Shown: positions 1 to 8,188, counted from the first letter of the stretch. The stretch: DNA of 64,000 nt from JAVKFY01 sp040223615 (GCA_040223615.1 JAVKFY010000047.1:1-64000); one strand, 5' to 3'. Notes: generated by a model not told the origin, from the sequence alone. Made by a program: numbers and translations.

Positions 1-104
1 TTGAGGTCGCCTTGCTCGGCAAGGGAGACGCGGAATCGCGGAGCGCCGATCGCAGCAACTCCGCGTTCTCCGCGGCTCCGCATGCCCATATCAACGTTGC
101 CTGG

Positions 105-124
105 ATGCCAGCCTGCGCTGGCAT
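105..124. repeat. Intergenic palindrome, 8-bp perfect stem
   Basis: ATGCCAGC and GCTGGCAT form a perfect 8-bp stem around a CTGC loop, followed by GACG. The shape (ATGCC...GGCAT then GACG) matches the palindromes at 34660-34738 and 43167-43232. It lies about 75 nt past the stop of the minus-strand methyltransferase. The stretch 1-104 before it shows no gene I can support. Confidence 0.6.
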
Positions 125-150
125 GACGCGTGTTGTTGGTCGCGCCGGAG

Positions 151-185
151 CTTAACCGGACACCCGTGGGCTTGACCGGGCATCT
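151..185 (-). repeat. Dispersed repeat II, copy 1, at a gene 3' end
   Basis: A 35-nt segment (CTTAACCGG...GACCGGGCATCT on the plus strand) recurs with few changes at 34843-34878. Both copies start about 12 nt past the stop codon of a minus-strand gene, in the same orientation. Read from the minus strand it begins AGATGCCCGGTCAAG. The shared position suggests a 3'-end RNA element or a preferred insertion site; its function is unknown. Confidence 0.55.
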
Positions 186-197
186 TCGGGCCGCCGC

Positions 198-998
198 CTA
201 CCCCCGCGTCGCCACGGCGGTGACGAACGGCAGGGCGGCGTAGAACCGGCCCTCGTCGATGCGGCGCTGGCACTCGACTTTCAGCGCCTCGGCCGTCGCC
301 TCGCTGATCCGGCCGCTGCGGGCCAGCGCGTCGGCGCCCATGGTGACCCAGCCCGGGCCGGTGCTGATGCCGGCGATGTCGACCCGGCTGTGGCCCTTGA
401 AGCTGCGCACCGCGAAGCCCTTCGCCTTCAGCAGGCCGGGCAGGCGGGGGCCGAGCCAGCGGTCGGTGACGCTGATCTCGGCCCAGGCCTCGACGCACGT
501 CTGCAGCGGGTCGGCGTCGCCGATCGCCACCGAGGTCTTGGAGAAGTCGGCATCGCAGACCGCGAGCTGGCCGCCGGGCTTCAGCAGGCGCAGCGTCTCG
601 TCGAGGATCGCGTCCTGGTCCGGCACGTGGCTCAGCAGCGTGTGCAGCACGACGATGTCGGCGACGCCGTCGTCCAGCCCCGACGCCTCGCCGGTTCCGA
701 CCTGGAAGTCCAGCTTGTCGCTGTCCGCCAGCGTCCGGGCCTTGTCGACCAGGCCCGGCGCCGGCTCGATGCCGATCACCCTTGCCACGTCCGCGATCGC
801 GGCGAAACGCCGGCACACCGGCCCGGTACCGCAGCCCAGCTCGACCACAATTGCGCCGGCCGGGAACACCAGGTCGGCGATGTAGGACTCCAGGATCGCG
901 ATCTGCGCCGGGTCCCTGGCCCGGTTCTCCAGCCGGTCGCCAACCCTGTCGATGACGTGCGGCGGTGCCTTCGGCAGCGTTTGGAACAGATCGACCAT
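198..998 (-). CDS. Class I SAM-dependent methyltransferase
   Basis: 266-residue soluble protein. The SAM-binding motif I is seen as VVELGCGTGPV at about residues 51-61, followed by an acidic residue at the end of strand 2 (IGIEPAPG) and a motif IV-like stretch (DIVVLHTLLSHVPD). The family is the UbiE/COQ5-like methyltransferase fold. The substrate cannot be read from the sequence. It faces the glyoxalase-family gene at 1111 divergently across 112 nt. The two need not share a function. Confidence 0.85.
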   Translation of the reverse strand: MVDLFQTLPKAPPHVIDRVGDRLENRARDPAQIAILESYIADLVFPAGAIVVELGCGTGPVCRRFAAIADVARVIGIEPAPGLVDKARTLADSDKLDFQVGTGEASGLDDGVADIVVLHTLLSHVPDQDAILDETLRLLKPGGQLAVCDADFSKTSVAIGDADPLQTCVEAWAEISVTDRWLGPRLPGLLKAKGFAVRSFKGHSRVDIAGISTGPGWVTMGADALARSGRISEATAEALKVECQRRIDEGRFYAALPFVTAVATRG

Positions 999-1110
999 GC
1001 CACTCTCCCCGACGCGCCGCTTGAGCGCTGTTCAAGCGCGGTTGAGCGCGCGCGGATTGCCGTTGCCCGACGCCGCGTCGACAATGCCGGCCGCACCAGA
1101 GGAGTCCGGC

Positions 1111-1563
1111 ATGATCGATATCAACGGCGTCGCCCACATCATCCTGACCGTCAGCCAGTTCGACAAGGCGAAGGCGTTCTATTGCGGCCTGCTGCCCGAG
1201 TTCGGCATGAAGAAGGTCTTCGACGGCGACGACTTCTGCTACCACGTTGGCGCCCGCACCGCGATCGGGGTGCAGCGCTGCGGGCCTGAGCACGCCGACG
1301 AGCGCTTCGTGCAGACCCGTGTCGGCCTGCACCACCTCTGCCTGCGCGCGCGCAGCCGCGAGGATGTCGACGCCGTCGGCGCGCTGGTCGAGAAGCTGGG
1401 CGCCACCATCGTGCGCGGGCCGATGGAGGGCACCTGGGCGCCGGGCTATTACTACGTGCTGTTCGAGGATCCCGACGGCATCCGCCTGGAGGTCAACTTC
1501 GTCCCCGGCCAGGGCCTGCTGAAGGACGGCGAGATGCTGAACCCGACGGACGGCTACCGGTGA
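1111..1563 (+). CDS. VOC-family (glyoxalase / ring-cleaving dioxygenase-like) protein
   Basis: 150 residues starting MIDINGVAHIIL. The upstream in-frame extension to 952 is rejected because it reads back into the divergent methyltransferase and the VOC fold begins exactly at this ATG (GAGG precedes it). A candidate metal His lies in the first strand (GVAHI), a second in VGLHHLCL and a Glu in GIRLEVNF, the usual VOC arrangement. A single module of this length fits a lactoylglutathione-lyase-like or methylmalonyl-CoA-epimerase-like enzyme. The substrate is unknown. Its stop overlaps the start of the next gene, so the two are probably co-translated. Confidence 0.85.
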   Translation: MIDINGVAHIILTVSQFDKAKAFYCGLLPEFGMKKVFDGDDFCYHVGARTAIGVQRCGPEHADERFVQTRVGLHHLCLRARSREDVDAVGALVEKLGATIVRGPMEGTWAPGYYYVLFEDPDGIRLEVNFVPGQGLLKDGEMLNPTDGYR

Positions 1564-2222
1564 GCCCCAAGGTCGGGCGATCCGCCGACTGGTATTTCGA
1601 CGTCGTCTCGCCCTACGCCTACCTGCACTTTGTCGCCTTCGACCAGCTCCCCGACGACTTGGAGATACACCTCAAGCCGGTGCTGTTCGCCGGCCTGCTG
1701 GGTCACTGGGGCAGTCTCGGCCCGGCGGAGATCCCGGCCAAGCGGCGCCAGACGTTTAGGTACTGCGACTGGCTGGCGCGGCAGCGCGGCGTGCCGTTCC
1801 GCACCCCGCCGCGCCACCCGTTCAATCCGCTGACCCTGCTGCGCCTGATCATCGCGCTGGGCACGACTCAAGACGCGGTGGCCGGCGTGTTTCGCCACGT
1901 CTGGGGCGAAGGCAAGGAATGCCAGGAGATGGCGGCGCTGCGGCCGCTCGCCGCGTCGCTCGGCATCGGCGATCTGGATGCCGCCATCGCCGCGCCGGCG
2001 GTGAAGGACCAGCTGCGCGCCAACACCGACGAGGCGATCGCGCGCGGCGTCTTCGGCGTGCCCACCTTCGCGGTCGGCGACGAGCTGTTCTGGGGTCAGG
2101 ACACGCTGCCGATGATGTGCGACTACCTGGCCGATCCCGATGGCTTCCGCGCCGGCGACTGGGCCCGGCTACACGACCTGCCGGTCGCCGCCGCCCGCGA
2201 GCAGAGCCGGCTCGACGGCTAG
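1560..2222 (+). CDS. 2-hydroxychromene-2-carboxylate isomerase-family (DsbA-like) protein
   Basis: 220 residues with a GTG start inside a GTGA overlap with the VOC gene. The N-terminus (WYFDVVSPYAYLHF) is the signature of HCCA isomerase / kappa-class GST proteins: a thioredoxin-fold oxidoreductase with Ser in place of the catalytic Cys. The C-terminal GVFGVPTFAVGDELFWGQD motif is the cis-Pro loop and closing strand of the same family. Characterised members isomerise hydroxychromene carboxylate with glutathione in naphthalene-type ring degradation. With the glyoxalase-like partner and nearby acyl-CoA dehydrogenases, a role in ring-compound catabolism is plausible but inferred. Confidence 0.85.
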   Translation: MSPKVGRSADWYFDVVSPYAYLHFVAFDQLPDDLEIHLKPVLFAGLLGHWGSLGPAEIPAKRRQTFRYCDWLARQRGVPFRTPPRHPFNPLTLLRLIIALGTTQDAVAGVFRHVWGEGKECQEMAALRPLAASLGIGDLDAAIAAPAVKDQLRANTDEAIARGVFGVPTFAVGDELFWGQDTLPMMCDYLADPDGFRAGDWARLHDLPVAAAREQSRLDG

Positions 2223-2294
2223 GCGCCCCACCCCGCCGCGGCCTAAGATGGGCGCCATTGCCCACGGGCGACGGGCGCCGGCGGGAGACGCGAG

Positions 2295-2381
2295 ATGGCG
2301 AAACTGACGGGCAAGGTGGCACCGGTCACCGGCGCCAGCCGCGGCATCGATATCGCCGGCTCCGGCTATTCGCAGATCTAG
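2295..2381 (+). pseudogene. Remnant of a short-chain dehydrogenase/reductase gene
   Basis: A 28-codon frame encodes an SDR N-terminus: start, KLTGKVAPVTGASRGI, then unrelated residues and a stop. The TGxSRGI nucleotide-binding turn is intact, but everything after it (normally another 220 or so residues with the YxxxK catalytic motif) is missing. GGGAG lies about 10 nt upstream of the ATG, so the original start site survives. The sequence after the stop is repeat-rich and noncoding. I read this as a decayed or truncated gene, not a functional peptide. Confidence 0.7.
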
Positions 2382-2437
2382 CGCGAGGATCCAGTTGATT
2401 GAATCGGCCGGCCATCGACATTCACCTGCCTCTCCTG

Positions 2438-2465
2438 TCCCCTCCCCCCTGAAGGGCGGAGAGGG
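2438..2465. repeat. C-rich / G-rich intergenic hairpin
   Basis: CCCCTCCCCCCT and AGGGCGGAGAGGG fold on each other around a GA turn: about eleven pairs with two mismatches. It resembles the CTCCCCC...GGGGGAG palindromes common between bacterial genes. It sits directly upstream of dispersed repeat I. No T-run follows, so I do not call it a terminator. Confidence 0.45.
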
Positions 2466-2479
2466 TTGTGGTGAGCGCC

Positions 2480-2537
2480 GAGCAAGCCGACCTAGAGGCC
2501 GGCTTGGCGGGCTCAGCGAGCCCGCATCGGCGCTGGG
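2480..2537. repeat. Dispersed repeat I, copy 1
   Basis: 58 nt that align without gaps to 30459-30516 with 12 mismatches. Two potential stems are visible: GCCGaCCT/AGGcCGGC (one mismatch) and GGGCTC/GAGCCC (perfect, 3-nt loop). Both copies are intergenic. It looks like a small palindromic intergenic element. Confidence 0.6.
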
Positions 2538-2597
2538 GCGGTAGAAGCTGCGTCGTTCTAACCGGACAATCATTTAGCCAACCGAGGGACCGCGGCC

Positions 2598-3725
2598 ATG
2601 CAGTTCAGTTTCACCGAGGAGCAGGGCGAGTTCCGCGACGTCTTACGGCGTTTCCTGGCCGACCGCTCGGCCACCGCCGAGGTCCGCCGCCTGATGGCCA
2701 CCGACCGGGGCTGGGAACCGGACGGCTGGCGCAAGCTGAACCAGGAAATGGGCCTGACCGCGCTGGCGATCCCGGAAGACTACGGCGGCCAGGGCTTCGG
2801 CGTGGTCGAGCATGCCATTGTCATGGAGGAGGCCGGCCGCGCCCTGCTCTGCGCGCCCTACTTCGCCACCACCGCACTGGCCGTGCCGGCAATCCTGACC
2901 GCTGGCACGGAAGACCAGAAGCGCGCGCTGCTGCCCGCCATCGCGGCCGGCGACACTGTCGCCACCCTGGCCCATGTCGAGGATGACGGCGTCTGGGACG
3001 GCAGCACCACGACCGCCACCGCAACCGAGAAGAACGGCGGCTGGTCCCTCGACGGCACCAAGAGCTTTGTCGTCGACGGCCACACGGCGGACCTGATCGT
3101 GGTGCTGGCCAGTGCCGGCACCGGCCTGTCGCTGTTCACCGTCGCCGGCGACGCCGATGGCCTGACGCGCCGGCCACTGACCGGCGTCGACCCGACGCGC
3201 AAGCTGGCGCGCCTCGAACTCAAGGGCGTCGCCGCCGAACCGCTCGGCACGATCGGCAAGGCGGCCGTGCCGCTGGCCGAGACACTGGACCAGGCGGCGA
3301 TTCTGCTGGCCAACGAGATGGTCGGCGGCGCCGAGCGGCTGCGCGAGGACGCCCAGGAATACGTCGCCATGCGCATGCAGTTCGGCCGCGCCATCGCCTC
3401 CTTCCAGGCGATCAAGCACAGGTGCGCCGACATGCTGCTCGACGTCGAGATGGCCAAGTCCGCCGCCTACGCCGCCGCCTCGGCCGCCGCCGACGGCGAC
3501 GCCAACGTCCCGGCGCTGGCCTCGCTGGCCAAGGCGTGTGCCGCCGACACCTACATGGCCACCGCCGTTACCGCGATCCAGCTGCACGGCGGCATCGGCT
3601 TCACCTGGGACAACGACACGCATCTGTGGTTCAAGCGCGCCAAGGCGTCGGAGGTCATGCTGGGCGACCCGACCTACCACCGCGAGCTGATGCTGCAACG
3701 CTGGCACGAGGAGGACGCGGCATGA
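2598..3725 (+). CDS. Acyl-CoA dehydrogenase, shorter subunit
   Basis: 375 residues with the full three-domain ACAD layout: N-terminal helices (FTEEQGEFRDVLRRFL), middle beta domain, and C-terminal helical domain with RMQFGRAIASFQAIKHRCADM and a LHGGIGFTWDNDTHLWFKRAK segment. It is an FAD enzyme that makes the alpha,beta double bond in an acyl-CoA thioester. Its stop overlaps the next ACAD start (ATGA), so the two are translationally coupled. Adjacent ACAD pairs of unequal length often form mixed alpha2beta2 enzymes acting on bulky or cyclic acyl-CoAs. That pairing is an inference here. Confidence 0.9.
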   Translation: MQFSFTEEQGEFRDVLRRFLADRSATAEVRRLMATDRGWEPDGWRKLNQEMGLTALAIPEDYGGQGFGVVEHAIVMEEAGRALLCAPYFATTALAVPAILTAGTEDQKRALLPAIAAGDTVATLAHVEDDGVWDGSTTTATATEKNGGWSLDGTKSFVVDGHTADLIVVLASAGTGLSLFTVAGDADGLTRRPLTGVDPTRKLARLELKGVAAEPLGTIGKAAVPLAETLDQAAILLANEMVGGAERLREDAQEYVAMRMQFGRAIASFQAIKHRCADMLLDVEMAKSAAYAAASAAADGDANVPALASLAKACAADTYMATAVTAIQLHGGIGFTWDNDTHLWFKRAKASEVMLGDPTYHRELMLQRWHEEDAA

Positions 3726-4978
3726 GTGAGTTCACCGAAGCGGGCGTGCGCGCCGAGGTCCGCGCCTGGCTGGAAGCCAACTGGGACCCGGACCGGGGCC
3801 TGGTCGATTGGCGCAACATGCTGGCCGACGCGGGCTGGGCGATGCCGGCCTGGCCGAAGCAGTGGTATGGCCGCGGCCTGCCGACCGGGCTGGTGCCGGT
3901 GGTCGACGAGGAGTTCGCCCGCATCGGCGCCGTCGGCGCCGCCAAGACCGGCATCCGCATCCTCGCCGCCGCCACCTTGCTGGTGCACGGCACGGAGGAA
4001 CAGAAACAGAAATACCTGCGCCGCATCGTCACCGGCGAGGACACCTGGTGCCAGCTCTTCTCCGAACCGGGCAGCGGCTCCGACCTCGCCGGCGCCTCCA
4101 CCCGTGCCGATTTTCAGGGCAACAAGTGGGTGGTGAACGGCCAGAAGGTCTGGACCACCAGCGCGCACCACGCCGACTGGGGCCTGCTGCTGGCGCGCAC
4201 CGACTGGGACGTGCCCAAGCACAAGGGGCTCAGCTACTTCGTGCTCGACATCAACCAGCCCGGCGTCTCGGTGCAGCCGCTCAAGCAGATGAACGGCCAC
4301 GCCTCGTTCAACCAGGTATTCTTCACCGACGCCGAGGTGCCGCCGGAAAACCAGGTCGGCGAACTCGGCGAAGGCTGGGCCGTCGCCACCACCACGCTGA
4401 TGCACGAGCGCCGCGGCGCCGACTCGTTCCGCTCCTGGTCGATGGGCTCCGACCGCGCCGGGCGCATCTACGACGAGGAGCGGGCCGAGAACGCGACCCA
4501 GCTTGAGCCCTACAAGTGGTACCCGCAGCGCGCCGGCCGCGTCGACCTGGTGCTGCAACGCGCGCGGGAGACCGGCCGCATCGACGATCCCGCCGTGCGC
4601 CAGGAAGTCGCCAGTCTGCTGACCATGCACCACGCCGCGGTCTGGACCGCCCGGCGCGCGCGGGCGGCCCAGGCGCTGGGCCGGCCGCAGGGCCCGGAAG
4701 GCTCGCTCGGCAAGCTGGCCTCGTCCAACGTCGCCCGCCAGGCGGCGCACGTGCACACGCTGATCGCCGGCGCCGATGCGCTGCTGTCCGGCGAGGACGG
4801 GCCGATGGACGGCCTGATCGCGGAAATCCTGGTCTCGGTCCCCGCCATCTCCATCGCCGGCGGCACCGACGAGATCCAGCGCAACATTATCGCCGAGCGG
4901 GTGCTGCGCATGCCCAAGGAATCCCGCATCGACACCGACCGCGCCTTCCGCGACGTCCCCAGGAACACCGTGCGGTAG
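3722..4978 (+). CDS. Acyl-CoA dehydrogenase, longer subunit
   Basis: 418 residues from the ATG in the ATGA overlap. A longer in-frame extension upstream lies inside the previous gene and is rejected. FAD-domain signatures are clear: LFSEPGSGSDLAG near residues 114-126, QKVWTTSAHHADWG, and the C-terminal IAGGTDEIQRNIIAERVLRMP. The position where short-chain ACADs carry the catalytic Glu (EGT) is Gly here (GGT), so the base must sit elsewhere or in the partner subunit, as in long-chain, isovaleryl-type and heteromeric enzymes. It likely acts with the upstream ACAD in one beta-oxidation-type step. Confidence 0.9.
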   Translation: MSEFTEAGVRAEVRAWLEANWDPDRGLVDWRNMLADAGWAMPAWPKQWYGRGLPTGLVPVVDEEFARIGAVGAAKTGIRILAAATLLVHGTEEQKQKYLRRIVTGEDTWCQLFSEPGSGSDLAGASTRADFQGNKWVVNGQKVWTTSAHHADWGLLLARTDWDVPKHKGLSYFVLDINQPGVSVQPLKQMNGHASFNQVFFTDAEVPPENQVGELGEGWAVATTTLMHERRGADSFRSWSMGSDRAGRIYDEERAENATQLEPYKWYPQRAGRVDLVLQRARETGRIDDPAVRQEVASLLTMHHAAVWTARRARAAQALGRPQGPEGSLGKLASSNVARQAAHVHTLIAGADALLSGEDGPMDGLIAEILVSVPAISIAGGTDEIQRNIIAERVLRMPKESRIDTDRAFRDVPRNTVR

Positions 4979-5068
4979 AACGTCCGACGCCTTTGCAAGC
5001 GGTCGCCGCTGGGGACACCGGTTACCCGAGAACTCGGCGTTCGCTTCTGTGACAACCCTTCGCGGCAT

Positions 5069-5094
5069 CCGGCCGCATCGACAATGGCGGCCGG
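5069..5094. other. Inverted repeat in the ACAD-monooxygenase spacer
   Basis: CCGGCCGC and GCGGCCGG are perfect 8-bp arms around a 10-nt loop, 41 nt before the monooxygenase start. There is no T-run, so it could be a weak terminator of the ACAD pair or an operator for the monooxygenase. The rest of the 156-nt spacer (4979-5134) shows nothing I recognise. Confidence 0.35.
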
Positions 5095-5134
5095 ACTTGC
5101 GATAAGCGCGGCAGACTATCGAAAGAGGTGAGCC

Positions 5135-6640
5135 ATGAACGTGGCGGTGAAGCCCCGCGACGCGGGCGACGCGGACCAGGCGACGGAGCATTTCGACGTG
5201 CTGATCGTCGGCGCCGGCATTTCCGGCATCGACGCGGCCCATCACCTGCAGCAGCACTGTCCGGAGAAGACCTTCACCCTGCTGGAGACGCAGGAGAGCT
5301 TCGGTGGCACCTGGCTGACCCACAAGTTCCCGGGCATCCGCTCCGACAGCGACCTGTTCACCTTCGGCTACAAGTGGAAGCCGTGGAAGGGCGTGCCGAT
5401 CGCCTCCGCGCCGGAAATCCTGAAGTATCTCGACGAGGCGCTGGACGAGCAGGACATCCGCCGCCACATCCGCTTCAACCACAAGGTCAACACGGCGTCC
5501 TGGTCGTCCGAGGACAGGCAGTGGACGGTCGAGGTTGCGCTCGGCGACGGCGAGACCAGGCGGCTGACCGGCAACTTCCTGTGGATGTGCCAGGGCTACT
5601 ACCGCCACAGCGAGGGCTACACGCCCGAATGGCCCGGCATGGACCGGTTCAAGGGCACCATCGTGCACCCGCAGACCTGGCCGGAAGACCTCGACTACAC
5701 CGGCAAGAAAGTGGTGGTGATCGGTTCCGGCGCCACCGCCGCGACCGTGATCCCGGCGATGGCCGGCAAGGCCGGCCACGTCACCATGTTGCAGCGCTCG
5801 CCGACCTACTTCTTCCCGCGCCCGAACGTGAACGAGGTGGCGGAGATGCTGCGCGGCCTCGATATCCCCGACGAGTGGACGCACGAGATCGTGCGCCAGT
5901 CGATCCTGCGTGAGCAGAAGGAGATCACCCGGCGCTCCTTCGAGGAGCCGGAGGGCCTGCGCAACGACCTGCTGAACGCCGCCAAGATGTATCTCGGGCC
6001 GGACTTCGACATCGAGAAGCACTTCACGCCGTCCTACCGGCCGTGGCAGCAGCGCCTGGCGGTGATCCCCGAGGGCGACCTGTTCAAGGCGATCCGCGCC
6101 GGCCAGGTCTCGGTCGTCACCGACACCATCGAGAGCTTCACCGAGAACGGCATCATGGTCTCGTCCGGCGAGGAGCTGGAGGCTGACATCGTCGTCACCG
6201 CGACCGGCTTCCACATGTCGGTGCTGGGCGACATCGACTTCGTGGTCGACGGCAAGCCGGTCGACTTCGGCGCCTGCTTCGGCCATCGCGGCATCATGTT
6301 CTCCGAGGTGCCGAACCTGGCCTGGGTTTTCGGCTACCTGCGCACCAGCTGGACCATGCGCGCCGACATGGTCTGCGGCTTCGTCTGCCGGCTGCTGAAC
6401 CACATGACGGAGAAGGGCGCCTCGATGGTGGTCCCGCGCCTGCGCGAGGTAGACAGGGACATGCCGGCGCTGCCGATGGTCTCGGCGGAGAATTTCAGCG
6501 CCGGGTACCTGCAGCGCTACATGCACCTGTTCCCGAAGCAGGGCGACCGCGAACCCTGGAACTTCAGCCAGGAATACGACCGCGAAAAGGACGAGATCCC
6601 CGTCGCCGACCTCGACGACGGCACGCTGATCTACGAGTAG
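5135..6640 (+). CDS. FAD/NADPH flavin monooxygenase, Baeyer-Villiger type
   Basis: 501 residues with two dinucleotide-binding motifs: GAGISG at 26-31 for FAD, and GSGATAATV around residue 197 for NADPH. Between them the BVMO fingerprint FxGxxxHxxxWP begins at Phe172 (FKGTIVHPQTWP). A conserved ATG motif (VVTATGF) lies near residue 355. Such enzymes insert oxygen next to a ketone, giving esters or lactones. AAAGAGGTGA sits at a good distance before the ATG. Its 3' end overlaps the convergent M81-family gene by 10 nt. Beside two ACADs it suggests degradation of a cyclic ketone; the substrate is unknown. Confidence 0.9.
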   Translation: MNVAVKPRDAGDADQATEHFDVLIVGAGISGIDAAHHLQQHCPEKTFTLLETQESFGGTWLTHKFPGIRSDSDLFTFGYKWKPWKGVPIASAPEILKYLDEALDEQDIRRHIRFNHKVNTASWSSEDRQWTVEVALGDGETRRLTGNFLWMCQGYYRHSEGYTPEWPGMDRFKGTIVHPQTWPEDLDYTGKKVVVIGSGATAATVIPAMAGKAGHVTMLQRSPTYFFPRPNVNEVAEMLRGLDIPDEWTHEIVRQSILREQKEITRRSFEEPEGLRNDLLNAAKMYLGPDFDIEKHFTPSYRPWQQRLAVIPEGDLFKAIRAGQVSVVTDTIESFTENGIMVSSGEELEADIVVTATGFHMSVLGDIDFVVDGKPVDFGACFGHRGIMFSEVPNLAWVFGYLRTSWTMRADMVCGFVCRLLNHMTEKGASMVVPRLREVDRDMPALPMVSAENFSAGYLQRYMHLFPKQGDREPWNFSQEYDREKDEIPVADLDDGTLIYE

Positions 6641-8118
6641 GTCGTCTCCGGTTTTGCCGACACCGGATAGGTGCCCGCCGGCAGGTATTCGTACGGCAGT
6701 GTGGCGAGCTCGGCCGGGCCCCAGTCCGGCGTGTCGACAATGACGACCTCGGCACACATCGGCTCGTAGATCTCGCGGAAGTGCGTCTTCGAGCGCAGCA
6801 GGATCACGTCGAAATCGCCGGGCTTCAGGTCGAACTGGGTGAAACAGTCCAGGTCGATGGCCGACCATTGCGTCGAAATCACCGACACCAGCACGCCGCC
6901 AATGCGCAGCAGCGCCGCGTCGCCGGCGTTCAGCGTCACCCCGGTCATCAGCGGCCCGGTGATCGCGAATGTCAGCGGCCCGGCGCGCAGCACCTCGGCG
7001 CTGGCCTGAATCGGCCCGCCGGACTGCGGGCTGGAGCGGCCGAACATCGCCATGTCCAGCGTCGTGCCGGCGCCCGCCGCCACCGCCGCCGAGGCCAGCG
7101 CCGGGTCGCACATGAACGGCGCGTAGGCGCGTTGCGCGTTGCGCCGGATCAGCTCGCGCAGCACGTAGGTGCTGTCGTTCATCCGGTCGGCGTGTTCCAG
7201 GATGCACACCGGCTTGTCGGCGCGCGCCGCGACGGCCAGCGCCCGGTCGACACCGCCTGCGACGTCATGGATCATCTCGCGCATGAACAGCCGGTCGCGC
7301 AGTTCCCGGCAGCGCGCCGCCATCCCGTCGACCCAGCGTTGCGCCAGGTCGGCGTCGCCGTCGGCCACCGCCAGCGCGCTCATACCGGTGTCCGGCGTAT
7401 CGGCATAGGCGAAGCCGCCGAACAGCGAACAGTCGAGCAGCCCCGGTGTCGTCGATGGCGCGGCCTCGGCGGCCGCCACCAGCTCGTCCAGCGGATGCAG
7501 CCGCGTGGCGGAGAACACCGACGGCAGCACCACGTTCGGCTTCGCCAGCGCCAGCACCGGATCGATCTCGCCATTCAGCTTGCCGAGCAGCAGGCGGGCG
7601 GCGCGCGCCCCGGTCTCCCACATGTCGGTGTGCGGCGAGTAGCGGTAGCCGGTGACGACGTCGGCCGCGGCCAGGCTCTCCGGTGCCAGGTTGGCGTGGT
7701 AGTCCATCGGGCAGGCGATCGCCACGTCCGGGCCGACGGCGTTGCGGATCGCGCCCAGCACGCCGGCGTCGGCCTTGCGGTTGGTCGGCGTCGCCAACGC
7801 GCCGTGCAGATGGATACCGACCGCGTCGACATTGCCGTTCAGCGCCTGCAGCCGCTCGACGATCTCGCCCAAATAGCGCTCGTAGGCATCGTCGCTGGCC
7901 GCCGCGGCGGCGCCCGCCCCGGCCTCGATCAGCCCCACCAGCTCACAGCCGGCCTCGCCCAGCACGTCGATCATCCCGCCCTGCGACGTCGCCGTCCCGG
8001 ACATGCGCGCGATCACGTCGTCGCCGCGCAGCGCCCGCCGTTCGAAATCCTGGTAGCCGGTGGTATCCGGCAAGAAGGTAACCGACTCCAGCCAGAAGCC
8101 GGCAATGGCAACACGCAT
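6631..8118 (-). CDS. M81 family metallopeptidase-like protein (MlrC-like)
   Basis: 495 residues beginning MRVAIAGFWLESVTF. The frame continues upstream to 8355, but that part would run into the kinase gene and is out of family. The N-terminal domain has the MlrC hallmarks: GGMIDV, VDAVGIHLHGALAT, and CPMDYHANL (candidate metal His residues). A GYRYSPHTDMWETG motif follows. The C-terminal half fits the MlrC C-terminal domain. MlrC of Sphingomonas hydrolyses linear microcystin fragments, but most homologues have unknown substrates. No signal peptide is seen. The stop lies inside the convergent monooxygenase gene. Confidence 0.85.
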   Translation of the reverse strand: MRVAIAGFWLESVTFLPDTTGYQDFERRALRGDDVIARMSGTATSQGGMIDVLGEAGCELVGLIEAGAGAAAAASDDAYERYLGEIVERLQALNGNVDAVGIHLHGALATPTNRKADAGVLGAIRNAVGPDVAIACPMDYHANLAPESLAAADVVTGYRYSPHTDMWETGARAARLLLGKLNGEIDPVLALAKPNVVLPSVFSATRLHPLDELVAAAEAAPSTTPGLLDCSLFGGFAYADTPDTGMSALAVADGDADLAQRWVDGMAARCRELRDRLFMREMIHDVAGGVDRALAVAARADKPVCILEHADRMNDSTYVLRELIRRNAQRAYAPFMCDPALASAAVAAGAGTTLDMAMFGRSSPQSGGPIQASAEVLRAGPLTFAITGPLMTGVTLNAGDAALLRIGGVLVSVISTQWSAIDLDCFTQFDLKPGDFDVILLRSKTHFREIYEPMCAEVVIVDTPDWGPAELATLPYEYLPAGTYPVSAKPETTYS

Positions 8119-8188
8119 GTGAGATGGTCCCCGCTCGATCCGCTTGCCGCCGCAGCCTAGGGCAAGCGCGGCGCGCCGGCGAGACGGG

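Larger units (their letters stand above)
2382..2597. other. Noncoding spacer with repeats, part of a 375-nt gene-free stretch
   Basis: Between the HCCA isomerase stop (2222) and the acyl-CoA dehydrogenase start (2598) the only content is the SDR remnant, the hairpin at 2438-2465 and dispersed repeat I at 2480-2537. I see no clear -35/-10 promoter. The acyl-CoA dehydrogenase operon probably starts in the last 60 nt, which are locally AT-richer (ACCGGACAATCATTTAGCC). Confidence 0.5.

Noticed and set aside
91..197. Peptide ending like GQAHGCPVKL in a minus-strand frame, also near 34850
   Set aside because: This is translation of dispersed repeat II, not a conserved protein end.
952..1110. 53-residue N-terminal extension of the VOC protein
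   Set aside because: Overlaps the divergent methyltransferase start and has no VOC similarity; the ATG at 1111 fits better.
3674..7207. 1177-codon minus-strand open frame opposite the acyl-CoA dehydrogenases and monooxygenase
   Set aside because: Arg/Gly/His-rich composition typical of antisense frames in GC-rich DNA; well-supported enzymes occupy the other strand and no family motif appears.
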